Notes: generated by a model not told the origin, from the sequence alone. A DNA stretch of 64,000 nt from Neonectria sp. B-13 (GCA_002682825.1 NOKP01000018.1:342827-406826); one strand, 5' to 3'. Counted from the first letter of the stretch, positions 23,978 to 36,436 are shown. Numbers and translations: made by a program.

Positions 23978-26237
23978 ATGGCGCCCGAAAGAGACCCCGT
24001 AGCCTACTACAAGAAGCTCTCCACTCCGCCTCCGCCGGGAACCCCCTACGGCCTCCCCGTCCCCGGCTCCGAGCGTCCCAACCGCACCGCCGTCTATCGA
24101 CACTGGGCCGTCCGCGACGCGCCCTTGCTGACCACGCTGGACCCGGAGACCCAGACCACCCATGATCTCTTCGACAAGAGCGCCCGGAAATTTCCCAATT
24201 CCAGGTGTCTCGGCACCCGCCACTGGAACCCTGCCACCCAAAGCTGGGATGACAAGTACGACTGGCTGAGCTATGCTCAGGTCGACGCCCGAAGGAAAAA
24301 CTTTGGCGCCGGCATCGTCGAAATTCACCAACGCATCAACTACACCGCCGACAAGTATGGTGTTGGTCTGTGGTCCCAAAACCGCGCTGAATGGCAGATC
24401 ACTGGTATGTAACTTATAAGCCCGTAAGCCCCCACCACCTCCGGCTCAAGCAAGCTGACGGACGTATCACCCATCTATAGATCTCGGCCTGGCTTCCCAA
24501 GCCCTGTACTCCGTCTCCCTATACGAAACCCTCGGTCCCGATGCCACCGAATACATCGTCAACCATGCCGAGGTGGCCTGCGTCGTCTGCTCCTTGCCCC
24601 ATATTCCGGTCCTCCTCAAGATGTCCCCCCGCCTACCAGGCCTGAAGCTTATCATCTCCGTTGACCCTCTCGACCACGGCGAGCTGACTTCGCACACCAA
24701 GGCCTCCGTCCTAAACGAAATCGCTTCCCAGCATGGCATCCAGATTTACTCCATGACCGAGGTCGAGGAGATTGGCTTCAGGTCAGGACGTCTCCCACGG
24801 CCCCCCAGCGCCGAGGATATCACCACCATCAACTATACGTCGGGCACCACCGGCCCTCCCAAGGGCGTCCTCATCACCCACCGGAACGCAGTCGCTGCCA
24901 TTTCGGCCGGCCGAGTTAACGGCAACGTCGGTCCCAAGGACGTCCACATGTCCTATCTGCCTTTGGCCCACATCTACGGCCGCCTCATCGACCAAATCGC
25001 CCTGACTGAGGGTGCCGCCATTGGTTTTTTCCGGGGAGACATCCTTGGTTTGGTCGATGACATGAAGATTCTTCATCCCACCGGCTTCATTTCTGTCCCT
25101 CGTCTGTTCAACCGCTTCAGTTCCGCTATTCAGACCGCCACCATCAAGGCCGACGGCACCAAAGGCGCACTCTCGAGGCACATCATCAGCACCAAGAAGG
25201 CCAACATGCGAGCCCCCCCAGGCAAGGCCTCCAACTCGCATTTTCTGTACGATAGGGTCTGGACCCCTAAGGTCAAGGCGGCCGTCGGCCTTGAAAAGGC
25301 CCACAGCATGGTTAGCGGAAGTGCCCAGCTTGACCCTGATGTCCAGGATTTCCTCCGTGCTGCTTTCGCCAACCACTTTGCCCAAGGCTTTGGCATGACC
25401 GAGACTTATGCTGTGGGAACCATTCAGGTTCGGGGCGATTTCAGCCTCGGCAACATCGGTCCTCCGATGGCTTGTATGGAGGTCTGCCTTGAGTCGGTCC
25501 CCGAATTTGACTACACGGTGAACGACAAGCCTAACCCCCGCGGCGAGATATTGCTTCGTGGCCCCGCCGTTTTCCGCGAGTATTACAAGAACGAAGAGGA
25601 GACCAAGAAGGCTCTTGAATCCGATGGATGGTTCCACAGCGGCGATATCGCCGAAGTTGACAAGATGGGTCGCTTCAAGATTATCGACCGCAAAAAGAAC
25701 GTCCTCAAGCTTGCTCAGGGTGAGTACATCTCCCCTGAGCGTATTGAGAATGTCTACTTGGGAAGCACCAATCTCTTGACCATGGCCTATGTGCACGGCG
25801 ACGGTACCCAGTCGTCTCTCGTAGCCATTCTTGGCATCGACGTTGAGAACTTTGCGCCATTCGCTAGCAAGATCCTACAAGAGAGCATTACACCAAGTGA
25901 TGTGTCTGCTGTCAAGGCCGCAGCAAACCATCCCAAGGTCAAGGCGAAGTTCCTCAAGCATCTGGACGATATCGCCCGTAAGCACAAATTTAACAGCTTC
26001 GAAAAAGTTCGCAATGTTCACCTTGAGCTGGATCCATTCACCATTGAAAATGGACTATTTACACCTACGTAAGTTTATATTGCCTGCCACTTTAGCCTTT
26101 TTGAAAGTGGAACATCAACTGACCAAATCAATAGGCTTAAATTGAAGCGCCCCCAGACTGCCAAGGCGTTCCGGGAGCATATCGACCGTATGTATGAGGA
26201 GCTTGCTGCTGCGGAAAACAGCAATGCCAAACTGTAA
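23978..26237 (+). CDS. Peroxisomal long-chain acyl-CoA synthetase, 705 aa
   Basis: Three exons, 23978-24404, 24481-26068 and 26135-26237, join in phase. The enzyme activates fatty acids to acyl-CoA through an acyl-adenylate. The AMP-binding P-loop YTSGTTGPPKG lies at residues 261-271; the adenylation motifs QGFGMTETYA and GWFHSGDIAEVDKMGRFKIIDRKKN (the latter from about 525) follow, the second being the fatty-acyl-CoA synthetase signature. The C-terminus is A-K-L, a type 1 peroxisomal targeting signal, and the protein has the N-terminal layout (YYKKLSTPPPPGTPYGLPVP) of peroxisomal fungal enzymes such as yeast Faa2. This points to beta-oxidation rather than lipid synthesis. The FarA/FarB-type sites upstream agree with fatty-acid induction. 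Start chosen at the ATG giving MAPERDPVAYY. Confidence 0.92.
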
Positions 26238-26906
26238 TACTAGAAAAGCTTTGCTAGAAGCTGTGGCTTGTCGATATGGCGTTGGAGTCAAATGTGTGGT
26301 TTTGCTGGGTTTTATACCGTGTATGTATGATTAAGCCATCCAGCATTTGTAAATGATTACTATATGATAACTATATGTGCATTTTTTTCATTCCTTGTTA
26401 AGCGTTTAAAGATGTCTTTAAATTCCCTTGCTTAAATGACAGAGAGAAAGCAAGAATAAAAGAGCTTACAAGTGTAACAAAAGAATGAACACTCAGAGTT
26501 GAAGAAAGACGTAAAAATATTAACAGTATTTAGCATGTTAAAGTGAGGCTAATATGACATCTATTTAATAACAACGAAATTAAGCGATTTACATAGCTTT
26601 TTAAACTATCTAAAATCATTACTAACATTTTACTCCACTTTATAATCTACTTAGCCAAATACTTATAAAAAATCAAGTACTTATCCAAAAGAGCTATAAA
26701 TAGCTCCATCGGCCTAAATAACGTTTTCCCGAGCTCTAAACTTAGCAGTTCCTGCCTAATCACCACTAAAAACACACCATCACCCTAACAACGTACAACG
26801 GGGCTATGTGGTAAGTATAGCTCCATCTGATACCTACCCTGTTCACTCGCAAGGCACGCTCTTGAGGCCCTCTGTCGCATCCTATTCCCTGGGCACCGTC
26901 TTCCCG
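26238..26906. other. AT-rich intergenic block upstream of the WD40 gene
   Basis: From about 26320 to 26760 the sequence is very AT-rich (one row, 26581-26640, is 25% GC) and rich in TpA, unlike the near-60% GC genes around it. This resembles repeat-induced point mutation or ancient insertion decay. No element is identifiable. From 26806 the DNA regains normal composition, and a good donor (GTAAGT) at 26811 suggests a 5' leader intron. Confidence 0.5.
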
Positions 26907-29900
26907 ATGAGCTTTGGGCTTACTGCGACTGCGACCAGGCCGTATATCGACCTCACTGGCGATACGCCTCACCCTTCGACCGTCGCGCGTCAGTATCCGC
27001 CTGCGCCGGTTCAGCTCTTACCCGTCCCGCCGGAGGAGCCTCCTCCCAAGCGGCGGCGCGTCGACGATGTCACCACGCACCGGCGGAGCTTGAAGGAGTG
27101 CCTGCAGGCACAGGTGCTCCCCCATGTCAGCCAGGTTGTGAGGACGCTGCCGGAGGGCGTGTTCTACGTCAACAAAATGGCGGTCCAGGTACGTTGAAGG
27201 GCCTAGAAGAAAGGGCGGGCGTCGAGGGCTAACACAAGGGATTGTCCAGGCTGTTACGGCAATCGCTCGAACTGCTAGGTTCCGGACACGACTCGACGAA
27301 ACGAATGGCTATCTTACCCCCCAAGACGAGGCCGTCATCGCGGTGCGGGCGCGAGATGAGATCTCGAGGCTAATGCTACTACCGGTACGCGTAACCACAG
27401 GCGAGATATCAGCTACAAGCTAACCTGCGTGCAGGAACATCGCATCCAACCCCATCCGCCAGCTCCCCCAATTGGACATGTGCCTATTCTGTCGATAGAA
27501 CGTATCGCGACACCTTTACAGTCGGAACCAAAGCCTGCACTCCGGCTTGTGCCTAAGCCCGCATATAGCCCTGCAACGACCTCGAACCACAGAACGAACA
27601 AAGAAACACCCCGAGTCCACAAACCACCCAAGCTTAGCGACTTCGGCCGCCTGCCATATCGACTACGAACTAAACAAAGAGAACCAAAATCCACCACCCA
27701 ATTCTTTTCACTCGAAAATCGGCCCTATCAGACAGCCGCTGGCCGCGAGGCGATTTCTAAGGGGGCGATACATCGAATTCGAACAGCGCGCCATGTACCG
27801 ACACAGCCAACCGTCTATCACGTGGACTTTACTGCAGACGAGATCTCCGAAATCGCCCGCTGCCTCTCCGCATACGAACCCCAGGCGGTCCCTGCTACCG
27901 TGGACGCCCTCGCTGAACGATGTCGGCGTGAGATATATGATATCCCCTCGGTGGTTGAAGGCCAACTCAAGGGTCGGACAGCCGAGGATGTGCGTAATTT
28001 CTGCTCAGACTTGGCGTCGAGGCAGGTTGCTTCGTCAAGTAACCTCCGTGTTCTGTCCATAGGCCAGGATGTCGACGACCAACGAGGACAAGCTGTACGG
28101 GCGAGCCGGGTCAGCTCGCTGCTTCTAGCCCGCGAGATGGAGGGCAACATTGGCTTCGGGCGGACGAGGCAACTGGTCAACTTCCAAAACGAGTTGACAA
28201 AAGCTCGGGAGGATGAACTGCAGGTAGTGTCCGAGTTCACCAACTGCGCCGGAGATATCACGGCCGGATCTTGGGTCTCGGGCGAGAACCTCGTTTGTGG
28301 AACCACGGCGCATTCCGATACCCATAATCAGCAGTATAACAAGCCCGGGAACTTGCTGCTGTGCTCCACGCCTCAGGGCACGCTCCGGTCGTTTCCCGAC
28401 CATCGCATACCCAGGCCCCGGGTGGAAAAGGGAGAAAACTCCACGGAAGCCATGCGTCGTAGTCAAGACCCGTGGCTCTACTCGTCGGTTGTGTCGTCAG
28501 ACTACGACAAGGACCACGATCTCGCCTTTACGTCTAGCTTTGACAAAACGGTCAAGGTGTGGAAGGTCGATCCGGCAGGTCGGTCTATGAAGGCTCTTGC
28601 GACATGGCACCACGCAGGCAACGTCAATTTCGTCGCCGCCGCGAAGGATGGATCAGGCCGTGTAGCCACGGCTGCAGACTCACCCACCAACGCTGTGCGA
28701 ATCTATACCGTCAACCCGGACAACATTGCCGAGAGCTCCTACCAGACCCTCTCGTGTTCGCGAAATGATGCAGATGGCTCCAACAAGTGGGCATATTTCC
28801 CTGCGACTCTGCAATGGGGGCTGGCGACAGGAACCCACCACCTACTTCTCGTTGGGTACTCGCCACGGAGCACGAGCGGAGAGGACCACGATATTCCAGA
28901 GGACAAGAGGAGTTCGGGAGAGATTACTCTGTGGGATGCCGTCATGGGCCGCCGTATTCCTGTCATGACGGGTTCTACGGCCAACGTCTTTGAAGTCGCC
29001 TGGCACCCGAAACTTCCAAGGTTCATCGCTGCAACAACCCCATGCAGCGCGACGGTCGCTCATAATGTCCGGACCCAGATACATATCTTCCAGCGGGATA
29101 GGGAACGCCAGGATGGTGCCTACAGCCAGTTCCAGTCTCTAGACTGCTTCGCGTCGGACATAAACGAGCTGACCTTTATGCCGAACTCGGTCCGGCATGC
29201 GTATGTCACGGCGGCGTGTACCGACGGCAAAGTCTACGTGTGGGATACGGCACAGGGCGACAAGCCAGTGCACATCCTGAAGCACGGTTATCCCCTCGAG
29301 GCATTCTATGAGGACCGCGAAAGGGAGGACACGGGCGTCAAGTTCACGGCCTGGGGTTCATCGCCGGATCGCTTTTACACGGGCTCCAGCGACGGTGTCG
29401 TTAAGGTGTGGAATGTACGCAACAGGCGCAAGCCGCTGGTGCGCAACGTCCTTGAAGCCCCAGGGGCCATCTCGTTTGGCGCCTTTTCGCCAAACCTGTC
29501 GAAACTAGCAATCGGCGATGCCACGGGCCGCGTATTTATATTGTCCGTGGACAAGAGAGATGAGCCAGAGTCCCATATAGTCACACTGCCTGGGTCAAAC
29601 CGCCGGGTCCGGCGATCCAAACCCCTAATACCACATTCTGAGCCTCCTCCACCGGATGCCGACCCGGATGTCATGGAAGACGATGACAGCGGTTCGGATA
29701 TCGATATTGCCTCTTACTCTCACAAGACATACCTCGAAACCCAAAAGCTAACCCTCACCCGAAACCCCGTTATCGGCGCCGTCCAGGGCCCCACGTACGC
29801 CGCGACAGGCCTCTTCCGACGGGAAGCCCACCTCAACGGCGACCCAGCGCTCCCACTGCTCGGCGACTTCGAACGGCACCAGCAGGCCAGTGAGGCCGCA

Positions 29901-30134
29901 AGCCGCGGCAGCCGACGCCGCTCCGTGCGCCGCATCAAGGCACCCGCGTCCCCGGATGCCCAGCTCACGGCCCTCCATGATGACAACTACCAGAAGGACC
30001 TCCACGTGTGGGATATGCCAAACACGGAAACAGTGCCGCTCGTTATGGATGGGGCGCTGATGAACCCCGAAGAGGATTGGGGGTTTGCTTACGAGGAGTT
30101 GCCAGTTGGTTTACCTGGCAGTGTCTCTCCCTAA
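26907..30134 (+). CDS. Large WD40-repeat protein, candidate CUL4-DDB1 receptor (DIM-9/Raf1-like), 1,038 aa
   Basis: Three exons, 26907-27188, 27250-27384 and 27435-30134, join in phase. The N-terminus is unstructured, with RPYIDLTGD and a basic cluster PPKRRRVDD (likely nuclear localisation signal). A predicted alpha-helical stretch follows, then WD40 blades from about residue 490: KTVKVWKVD (about 514), EITLWDAV (about 636), KVYVWDTAQ (about 742), VVKVWNVRNRR (W798) and LHVWDMPN (about 998). WNVR at 798-801 fits the DWD/WDXR motif of DDB1-CUL4-associated factors. Size, nuclear signal and this motif suggest a DCAF such as Neurospora DIM-9 or fission-yeast Raf1, which direct H3K9 methylation; this is a hypothesis, not recognition. 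A large acidic linker (EDDDSGSDID) lies near residue 890. Confidence 0.8.
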
Positions 30135-31309
30135 AAAAACGGGACCTTACATCATAGACGTGTAGGAAGAACCCAGTCATGTTCCAATCTAGATTATGGG
30201 GAACGTCTTAGATGATGTGGGGAAATATTAATACGACTTAAATCAGTCGAGATATACATTTAGCCCTATTTCTCATCGTATGTTCATTGTACAACCTCCG
30301 GTATCATCTATCTGCGGTACATTTGTACATCTCTCAATGTCTCACCTGTAATATGGCTGAAAAGCAGCAACCTGATAATGCATTTATGCAATAGAGCGGA
30401 TCACTCATATATTACCGGAGAAACCAACACTATCCATGTTATACCTGCTATAAACTCGGATTTTTATCTTTATTTTATACAAAGATTTAACTGTTTATAG
30501 ATTTATCTATATATTTAGATTATCCACAAATGATTAAGGTCTAAAATAACATGCTAAACTGACTAATTAGATATAAAAAATTTTAGCTTTATAAACTAAC
30601 AATTAATTAAAGAGCTATTTAAACCCTTAAAGTGTAGGTTAAGTATTTCGGCCCTCAGATCACGGTCTCCCTCGCCGGCCCTTCCCGATATCCCGGAACG
30701 CAGCCCGAGGATTATGAGGGTGGGGGTAAGCTCATGTCTCGGGTGAGCTTTACGGCGAATCGTCGGCGGCCGAGCTCCGGGCATTATTTGCGGTGGCCGA
30801 GGGGCCTCGGCTTCGTGCTGGGGAAATTTGCGAACATGGGCGGGATTTCGGGGTAGGACGGCGTCTGATCGCTGTTACGGACATGTGTGTCCGGAGTTTA
30901 AGGTATCGGATCAAGCCGTTTCAGATAGGAACCGTTATTCTTGCCTCGACCTCCTTAACTAGACACAAAATAGCGGAGTAGATTCCAGTAGACTTATGAG
31001 CCAACATATAGAAACGAAGCGAGGCACAAAAGCAGTATCATCTAGTCTACAGCCTTAATCACATAGGACACGTATAGAAGACCAATTTTTAACAGACACA
31101 GCAATGATTTCCGTCTATTTCGTATAAGCTCGTTCCCTATCACAGGACCGGGACCATGTCTACAGCAGATAATGTCAAAAAAAGAAACACATACACAAGG
31201 CGGCGAGCGCTTTCCATCAGAGAAAAACCCAGGTAATCCAAGAAATAGAACAAAGCAGTGGGTATGACCCTTTGAGCGATTATCTTTCGCCGCTTCCCAT
31301 GAACGCCTC
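30135..31309. other. Intergenic region with an AT-rich block
   Basis: About 1.2 kb. Positions 30210-30640 are strongly AT-rich (row 30481-30540 is 20% GC), like the block on the other side of the WD40 gene. From about 30650 composition returns to GC-rich, with CCGAGG-type words but no gene. Confidence 0.5.
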
Positions 31310-32483
31310 CTAATGCTTAGCAGAAACCTTGTCGCCGGTGACCTTCTCGACATAAGCCTTGGCCCTGTGTGGAAATTTGGTTAGCACACATGTCCCAATA
31401 GATATATAGATGGAAAGGTCAAGGAGAGGGGAAAACTCACATGTCACCAAACGCAACCATGCAAACCGTCTGCCAAATACCCAAACTGATACGGGGGGTG
31501 ATACCACGGTAGAGACCCTTGAGGCCGTTGGACTCGTAAATGTACTTGAAAGTGTTGCCAACCGTCATCTTCTTAGGGCGGTTGGGGTCCGCCTTCTTGC
31601 TCTGCATCTCGACGCGGATAACCTCGATGGGCTGGTTCCAGGCACTGAGACCACCACCAAGACCACTGGCGAGAATCTTCTCCCAGACGGCGAGCTTCTC
31701 GCCCTCCTTCTTGCCAGTGGCGGTGCGGATCCAGCCCTCGGCGAGACGGCTGAGACCGAATCGGCTACCCCAGTTGGTCATCTGGCGGATGGCAACGGCG
31801 TTGACACCCTTGTTGATGCCGCGGACGCCCTCGGCGCGGTAGATGCCCATGAAGGTCTGGAACGTGGACGGGGGCTTGACGCCAGTGGCAGCCAGCTTGG
31901 ACTGGGTGATCTCAACCGTCTTCATGCAGGTGCAGAAGCCCATGGTGGCATAGGCCTGAGCAACACCACCGGTGATACCACCGATGATGCCACCGCCGAA
32001 TTCGGAGGCGCCGGCATTGCGAGCGTAGTATTCGGCCTCGGTAGCGACGAAGAGGAGGACGGCGCCCTTGGTGGAGGCTTCAATCCAGGCCCAAGGAATG
32101 AGACCCTGGTAAACTGCGTGGGAAGAATAGAGACAAGGTCAGCTAATGCGATGGCATTGAGAGAATTCGGGGAATGCGAGTTTCGAGAGTCGGGAAAGAT
32201 CGGGTCGAGATCTGGGAGGTCGGGCAAATGCAGATGGATGTGGATTTTTTTTTTACTCACAGCCAAGAGGACCACCTCGAGCCCAGACACGTGCCAAAGA
32301 GGCGCTGAAGCCGTCACCACGGTTGGCGGCCATTGTAGTCTTGACGACCTCGAGGGGCTGGCCGAGGGTGGTGACCTCGAACAGGTTCAGGCCGGCGCCG
32401 AGGAGCAAGTTGGAGAACTTGACGGGCTTCTTCTCCAGCCTGTTGTCCCCCGTGAGGGACGCGGACGCGGTGGTGGCAGGCAT
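31310..32483 (-). CDS. yhm2: Mitochondrial citrate/2-oxoglutarate carrier Yhm2, 316 aa
   Basis: Three exons on the minus strand, 32261-32483, 31441-32113 and 31310-31364, join in phase. The sequence matches yeast Yhm2 along its length: EKKPVKFSNLLLGAGLNL, GQPLEVVKTTMAANR, GLIPWAWIEASTKGAVLL, TMGFCTCMKTVEIT, MTNWGSRFGLSRL, SAWNQPIEVIRVEMQSKK and a terminal VSAKH. Mitochondrial-carrier signatures are PLEVVKT and the equivalent NQPIEVIRV in the last repeat. Yhm2 exchanges matrix citrate for cytosolic 2-oxoglutarate across the inner membrane, supplying cytosolic NADPH and acetyl units. Next upstream gene on the same strand is citrate synthase, which makes its substrate. Length (316) is close to yeast's 314. 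Confidence 0.95.
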
Positions 32484-34669
32484 TACTTTGGGATGTCGTG
32501 AGAATAAGGGGCCCTGACCAAGGGAAGAGGGAGCTTCGTCGCAAAGTGGGAGGGGGAGAGAGAAAAAGGGACGTGAACACTGGGTGCAGCAAGCAGGTTG
32601 CAGCAGGAGCGATTTCAGGGAAAAAAGCGTGGGGGGAAGGCAGGAGGCTGCTGAGTCAGACTTGGACGGGATGCGAAGGGATTGGACTCTCGGAGAGGAT
32701 TGATGGGGGACGGAGAGATTTAGCGGAGGGAAAGCCGAGGTTGAGAGGGAGACGGAGGTAGAGAGCAGCTCTGGGACGGAGTAATCCGGTGGTTAGCACG
32801 TGTTTCTTTCCGCTGTATGTTTTGCTTCGCCTTGTTTTTGCCTGTTGACCAGTTTCTGGGTAACGAAGGCTTTGTAATTTGGTCCCTTCAGGGATTTGGG
32901 GATGACAGGGCAGAAAGGGAGGAATGGAGGAAGGGGGCATGCATGGGGGAATGTGTGGCTTACAGTGATATGATATACGCGTCTGTAGCTGAGATGGCGA
33001 CGAGAGTAAAGAAGAAAGAGGAAGGGAACCGAATACAGTCGAGAGGGATGACAGATTGCTATTAAATGCTCACGAAAGAACCCCCAAACGAGGCCTTTCC
33101 CTATCTAATCCAAGGGACTGACTCTCTTGCTCATTCACCTTTCACCGACTGGCTGCGCCCCCGCCAGATGATGAATGCTATGCCACGACAAGCCGAGCCG
33201 GAGAAAGCAAGTCAGATAAGATCCGGCCCAGCAAAGATCCCATGTGAGAATCCGGGGAGGGAGCCGCGGACAACAAACCACCGAGAGCAGACGGAGCAGC
33301 TTTCCGTGGGCCATCTACGAGTGCGTACGGTGGGCGAGGTTGGTTGGATTGGGGAAGGCCCCAGAGCTCGGCTTGAGCTGCGTCGAGCGCCGTAGAAGCA
33401 AGCCTGTGAGAGGGGAAGCTCCCGTCTCCTTGGCCTGTCGAGCTGGGAGCTGGGCTGGCAGCTGGTCTGGCAGCTGGTAGGGGGAAAAAAGCCAAAAGCC
33501 AAAAACGACACGGGGCTGCCAACCAGCCAACAAAATGCGAGGAGACCCTCCCCAACTTCCACCCATTCCCCGATTTACGCCCTATCTAAACCCGGGCACG
33601 GGCCATCTTCTCCCCGGACATCAAAGTCCAGTTAGCTTCAGCAGCTTGTAAGCGGGCAGAATGTAGCATTTGTTCGTACATAGCAGCAGCTCACCTCCCT
33701 TATACCACCACACGGTACGAACAAAAGTACACTGAGGTGCACTGCATTGCGTCTGCTGTGCTGCGCTGACGAGCAAACTGCGAAGCGTCTACCATTGATA
33801 TCCCATTACGTAGTACACTCTGTACCTAAAATGGACCTCCAATTACTTGGCCTTGTCGAAAAGCCTGCCGCACCCCAGACCCCTCCTCCCAGCCTGCGGC
33901 CACTCACAGCCCGCATTCCGCCCCAGTGGCGCCCTGTTGGCAAATTAGGGCCGCCCTTTACTGAGCTGGAGGTGCTCTCAACAGCCCTGCCCAGCGCCTG
34001 CTGCTCTGGGACGCTCAATGGAGCTCCCCAACTCCCATTCCCAACGCCGATTGTTGAGCCCCCCCTGGAAGGCTGAGAATTCTGAAATTTCCCCGAACGA
34101 GCTCAAGCTCCCCCAGTCGCGGCAACCAGGACAGAGCTTCTTTGTGGTGGCAGCCGCTGGAGCTGATAGCTTTGGCGGTCGGGAAGCGCATGGGTCATGT
34201 TTCTTTGGGGTCAACGCACCGGGGGTAAGAAAAAGAAAAAATTATGTCAGATCGGCGCTGACGCAACCTGACATCGCAAAGCTGGCCTCCCAATCTCAAC
34301 TCCCAAATGGCAATGGCAATGGCAAGTTCACCGCCAACACGCCTGAAACAAGCAAGTCGGTACGAGGGTCAGGAGTAAATAAATTCCCCAGTAGTAGTCA
34401 TCGAATTCATCACAGTCGTCACAATTGCGCGCGCTCTTAGATAAGTTGTAAAAATTCATTCAGGCCCGCTTCGCGACGACCTGTGTGGCTCATTACCAAA
34501 CGAAAACAGTCCCGTTGTATTGTACAAGCGCCTTTGAGGTCGGCAGATCCTTGCTGCTCACTCGCCTGGCTTTCCTCCTCGTATTGAACAACTCGTCATC
34601 CCCGTTCCTCTCTCCGCCAGGATCTCTGCCGGTATCCTTTCTTATTCCTCCACTGACTCGTCACCCATT
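32484..34669. other. Intergenic region between citrate synthase and yhm2
   Basis: About 2.2 kb with no supportable gene. The open frames are short or domain-free. It should contain the yhm2 promoter and the citrate synthase 3' UTR. The stretch 33440-33480 has repeated AGCTGG words (GAGCTGGGAGCTGGGCTGGCAGCTGG). Confidence 0.45.
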
Positions 34670-36436
34670 TTACAGCTTCTTGGCAATCTCGATCCACTTC
34701 TCGGTCGAGAAGGACTTGGGGCGCTCGATGGGGGCACCGAAAGCGCGGTCGATGATGAGCTGGGGAAGCACACCGATGGCTCGCGACACACCGAAGAGGA
34801 CGGTGTAGTAGCTGGCCTCCTTCAGGCCGTAGTACTGGAGGAGGACACCAGAGTGAGCATCGACGTTGGGGTAGGGGTTCTTGGTCTTGCCGTGCTCCGT
34901 CAGGACGCCAGGGGCGATCTTGTAGACCTGGCTGACGAGCTGGAACATGGGGTCGTCGGGCATGTTGGCTATATCAATGTCAGCATTACAAAAAGAAAAG
35001 AAAAACTTTTTGTGCGAGTTTATGTACCTTGAGCAAAAGTGCGCTGAGCAGTGTAGCGGGGGTCAGTCTTGCGCAGAACGGCGTGGCCGTAGCCGGGGAC
35101 GACACGGCCAGCGTTGAGCGTCGACCAGAGGTAGTCGGTGACGGCCTTGTCGCTGAGGTCATCGCCAACAGACTTCTTCATCTCGGTGAGCCAGTTGAGC
35201 ACCTCCTGGTTGGCCAGGCCGTGCAGGGGACCGGCGAGACCGTTGAGACCGGCAGCCAGGGACAGGAAGGGGGAGCTAAGCGCGCTGCCGACCAGGTGTG
35301 TGGTGTGGGCGCTGACGTTGCCACCCTCGTGGTCGGTGTGGATAGTCAGGTAGAGACGCATAAGCTCAACAAAGTCGGCGTTGTCGCCAAAGCCGAGCTG
35401 GTTGGCAAAGTTGAAGGAGTAATCCTTGTCCTTCTGGATGGGAGCAACCTTTCCGCCCTTGAAGACGTTCTGGTAGATGCGCGAGGCGATGTTGGGGAGC
35501 TTGGCGATGAGGTCCATGGAGTCCTCAAAGGTGTAGCCCCAGTACTCCTTCTTGTTGATGCCCTGAGCGTAGGCCTTGGCGAAGCTCGAGGTGTGCTCGA
35601 GGGCGGTGACGGCCAGCGAGAGCTGGGCCATGGGGTGGAGGTCGGTCGGGCAGTGGTCGATGAGCTCCTCGACGAACTTGGGGAGATCGGATCGGGCAGC
35701 CCACTCGGCGGAGAGGTCGCGGACCTGCTGCTCGGTGGGAACCTCGCCAGTCAGGAGAAGCCAGAAGAGACCTAGGAGAGCAGGGGTTAGCACAAGCTAT
35801 GCCACCGCGTAGCGTGCACACGCTGCGCCCAATCCGCGCGGGGTCGCGAATCGTCAAAATGGGTTTGACTTACCCTCGGGAAGAGGCTCCTTGCCACCGG
35901 GTGCCTTGGGGAGAAGTTCCTGGCACTCGGGGATGGTCTTGCCCCGGAATCGGATACCCTCCTCGGAGTCGAGGACGGAACCCTCCCAGACCAGGCACTT
36001 GATGCCACGGGCGCCGCCATAGACCTGGTCAAGAGTGACCTTGTCGATGACCTTGGAACCGTGCTCCCTGCCATTGAATGTCAGTATGTATGTCATAGGT
36101 GCGACAAGATGTCGATATCAATGGCCATTGCCCGCAACACGACCACAGAGGGTCGGCGGATGGATGGTCATCGACGGGAGGGCAACTGACTTTCGCAGGG
36201 CCTTGACCTGCTCAATCTTCTCAGGCAGGAGCTCGGCGAATCGCTCCTTGAGGGTCTGCAACGGGTGTCAGTGATACTGTGCCATAGCCGAGGAATTGGA
36301 CTCGCCCCGAAGCTCCCGTACGTACCTGGGTCTTGGCCGAGTAGCATCGGACCGCGTTGAAGGCGGAGCCGTTGACGGACGACGAGCGGAGGGAAGCCCG
36401 CAGGGCAGCGTTGCTGAGACGAGTGACAGAGGCCAT
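34670..36436 (-). CDS. cit1: Mitochondrial citrate synthase, 470 aa
   Basis: Five exons on the minus strand: 36326-36436, 36191-36255, 35874-36067, 35028-35771 and 34670-34968; all phases agree. It condenses acetyl-CoA and oxaloacetate to citrate, the entry step of the TCA cycle. A mitochondrial presequence ([20 protein letters not shown]) precedes the mature protein. The catalytic triad is present: H307 in [10 protein letters not shown]353 in PGYGHAVLR and D408 in PNVDAHSG, corresponding to H274, H320 and D375 of pig heart enzyme. The start is the ATG at 36436. Length 470 fits fungal mitochondrial enzymes. No PTS1 is present, so this is the mitochondrial form. The antisense strand carries a long shadow frame. 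Confidence 0.96.

Noticed and set aside
24783..25796. 337-codon frame antisense to the acyl-CoA synthetase
   Set aside because: Shadow of codon bias in the sense gene; no domain.
31410..32501. 363-codon frame antisense to yhm2
   Set aside because: Shadow of a confidently identified gene; crosses its first intron.
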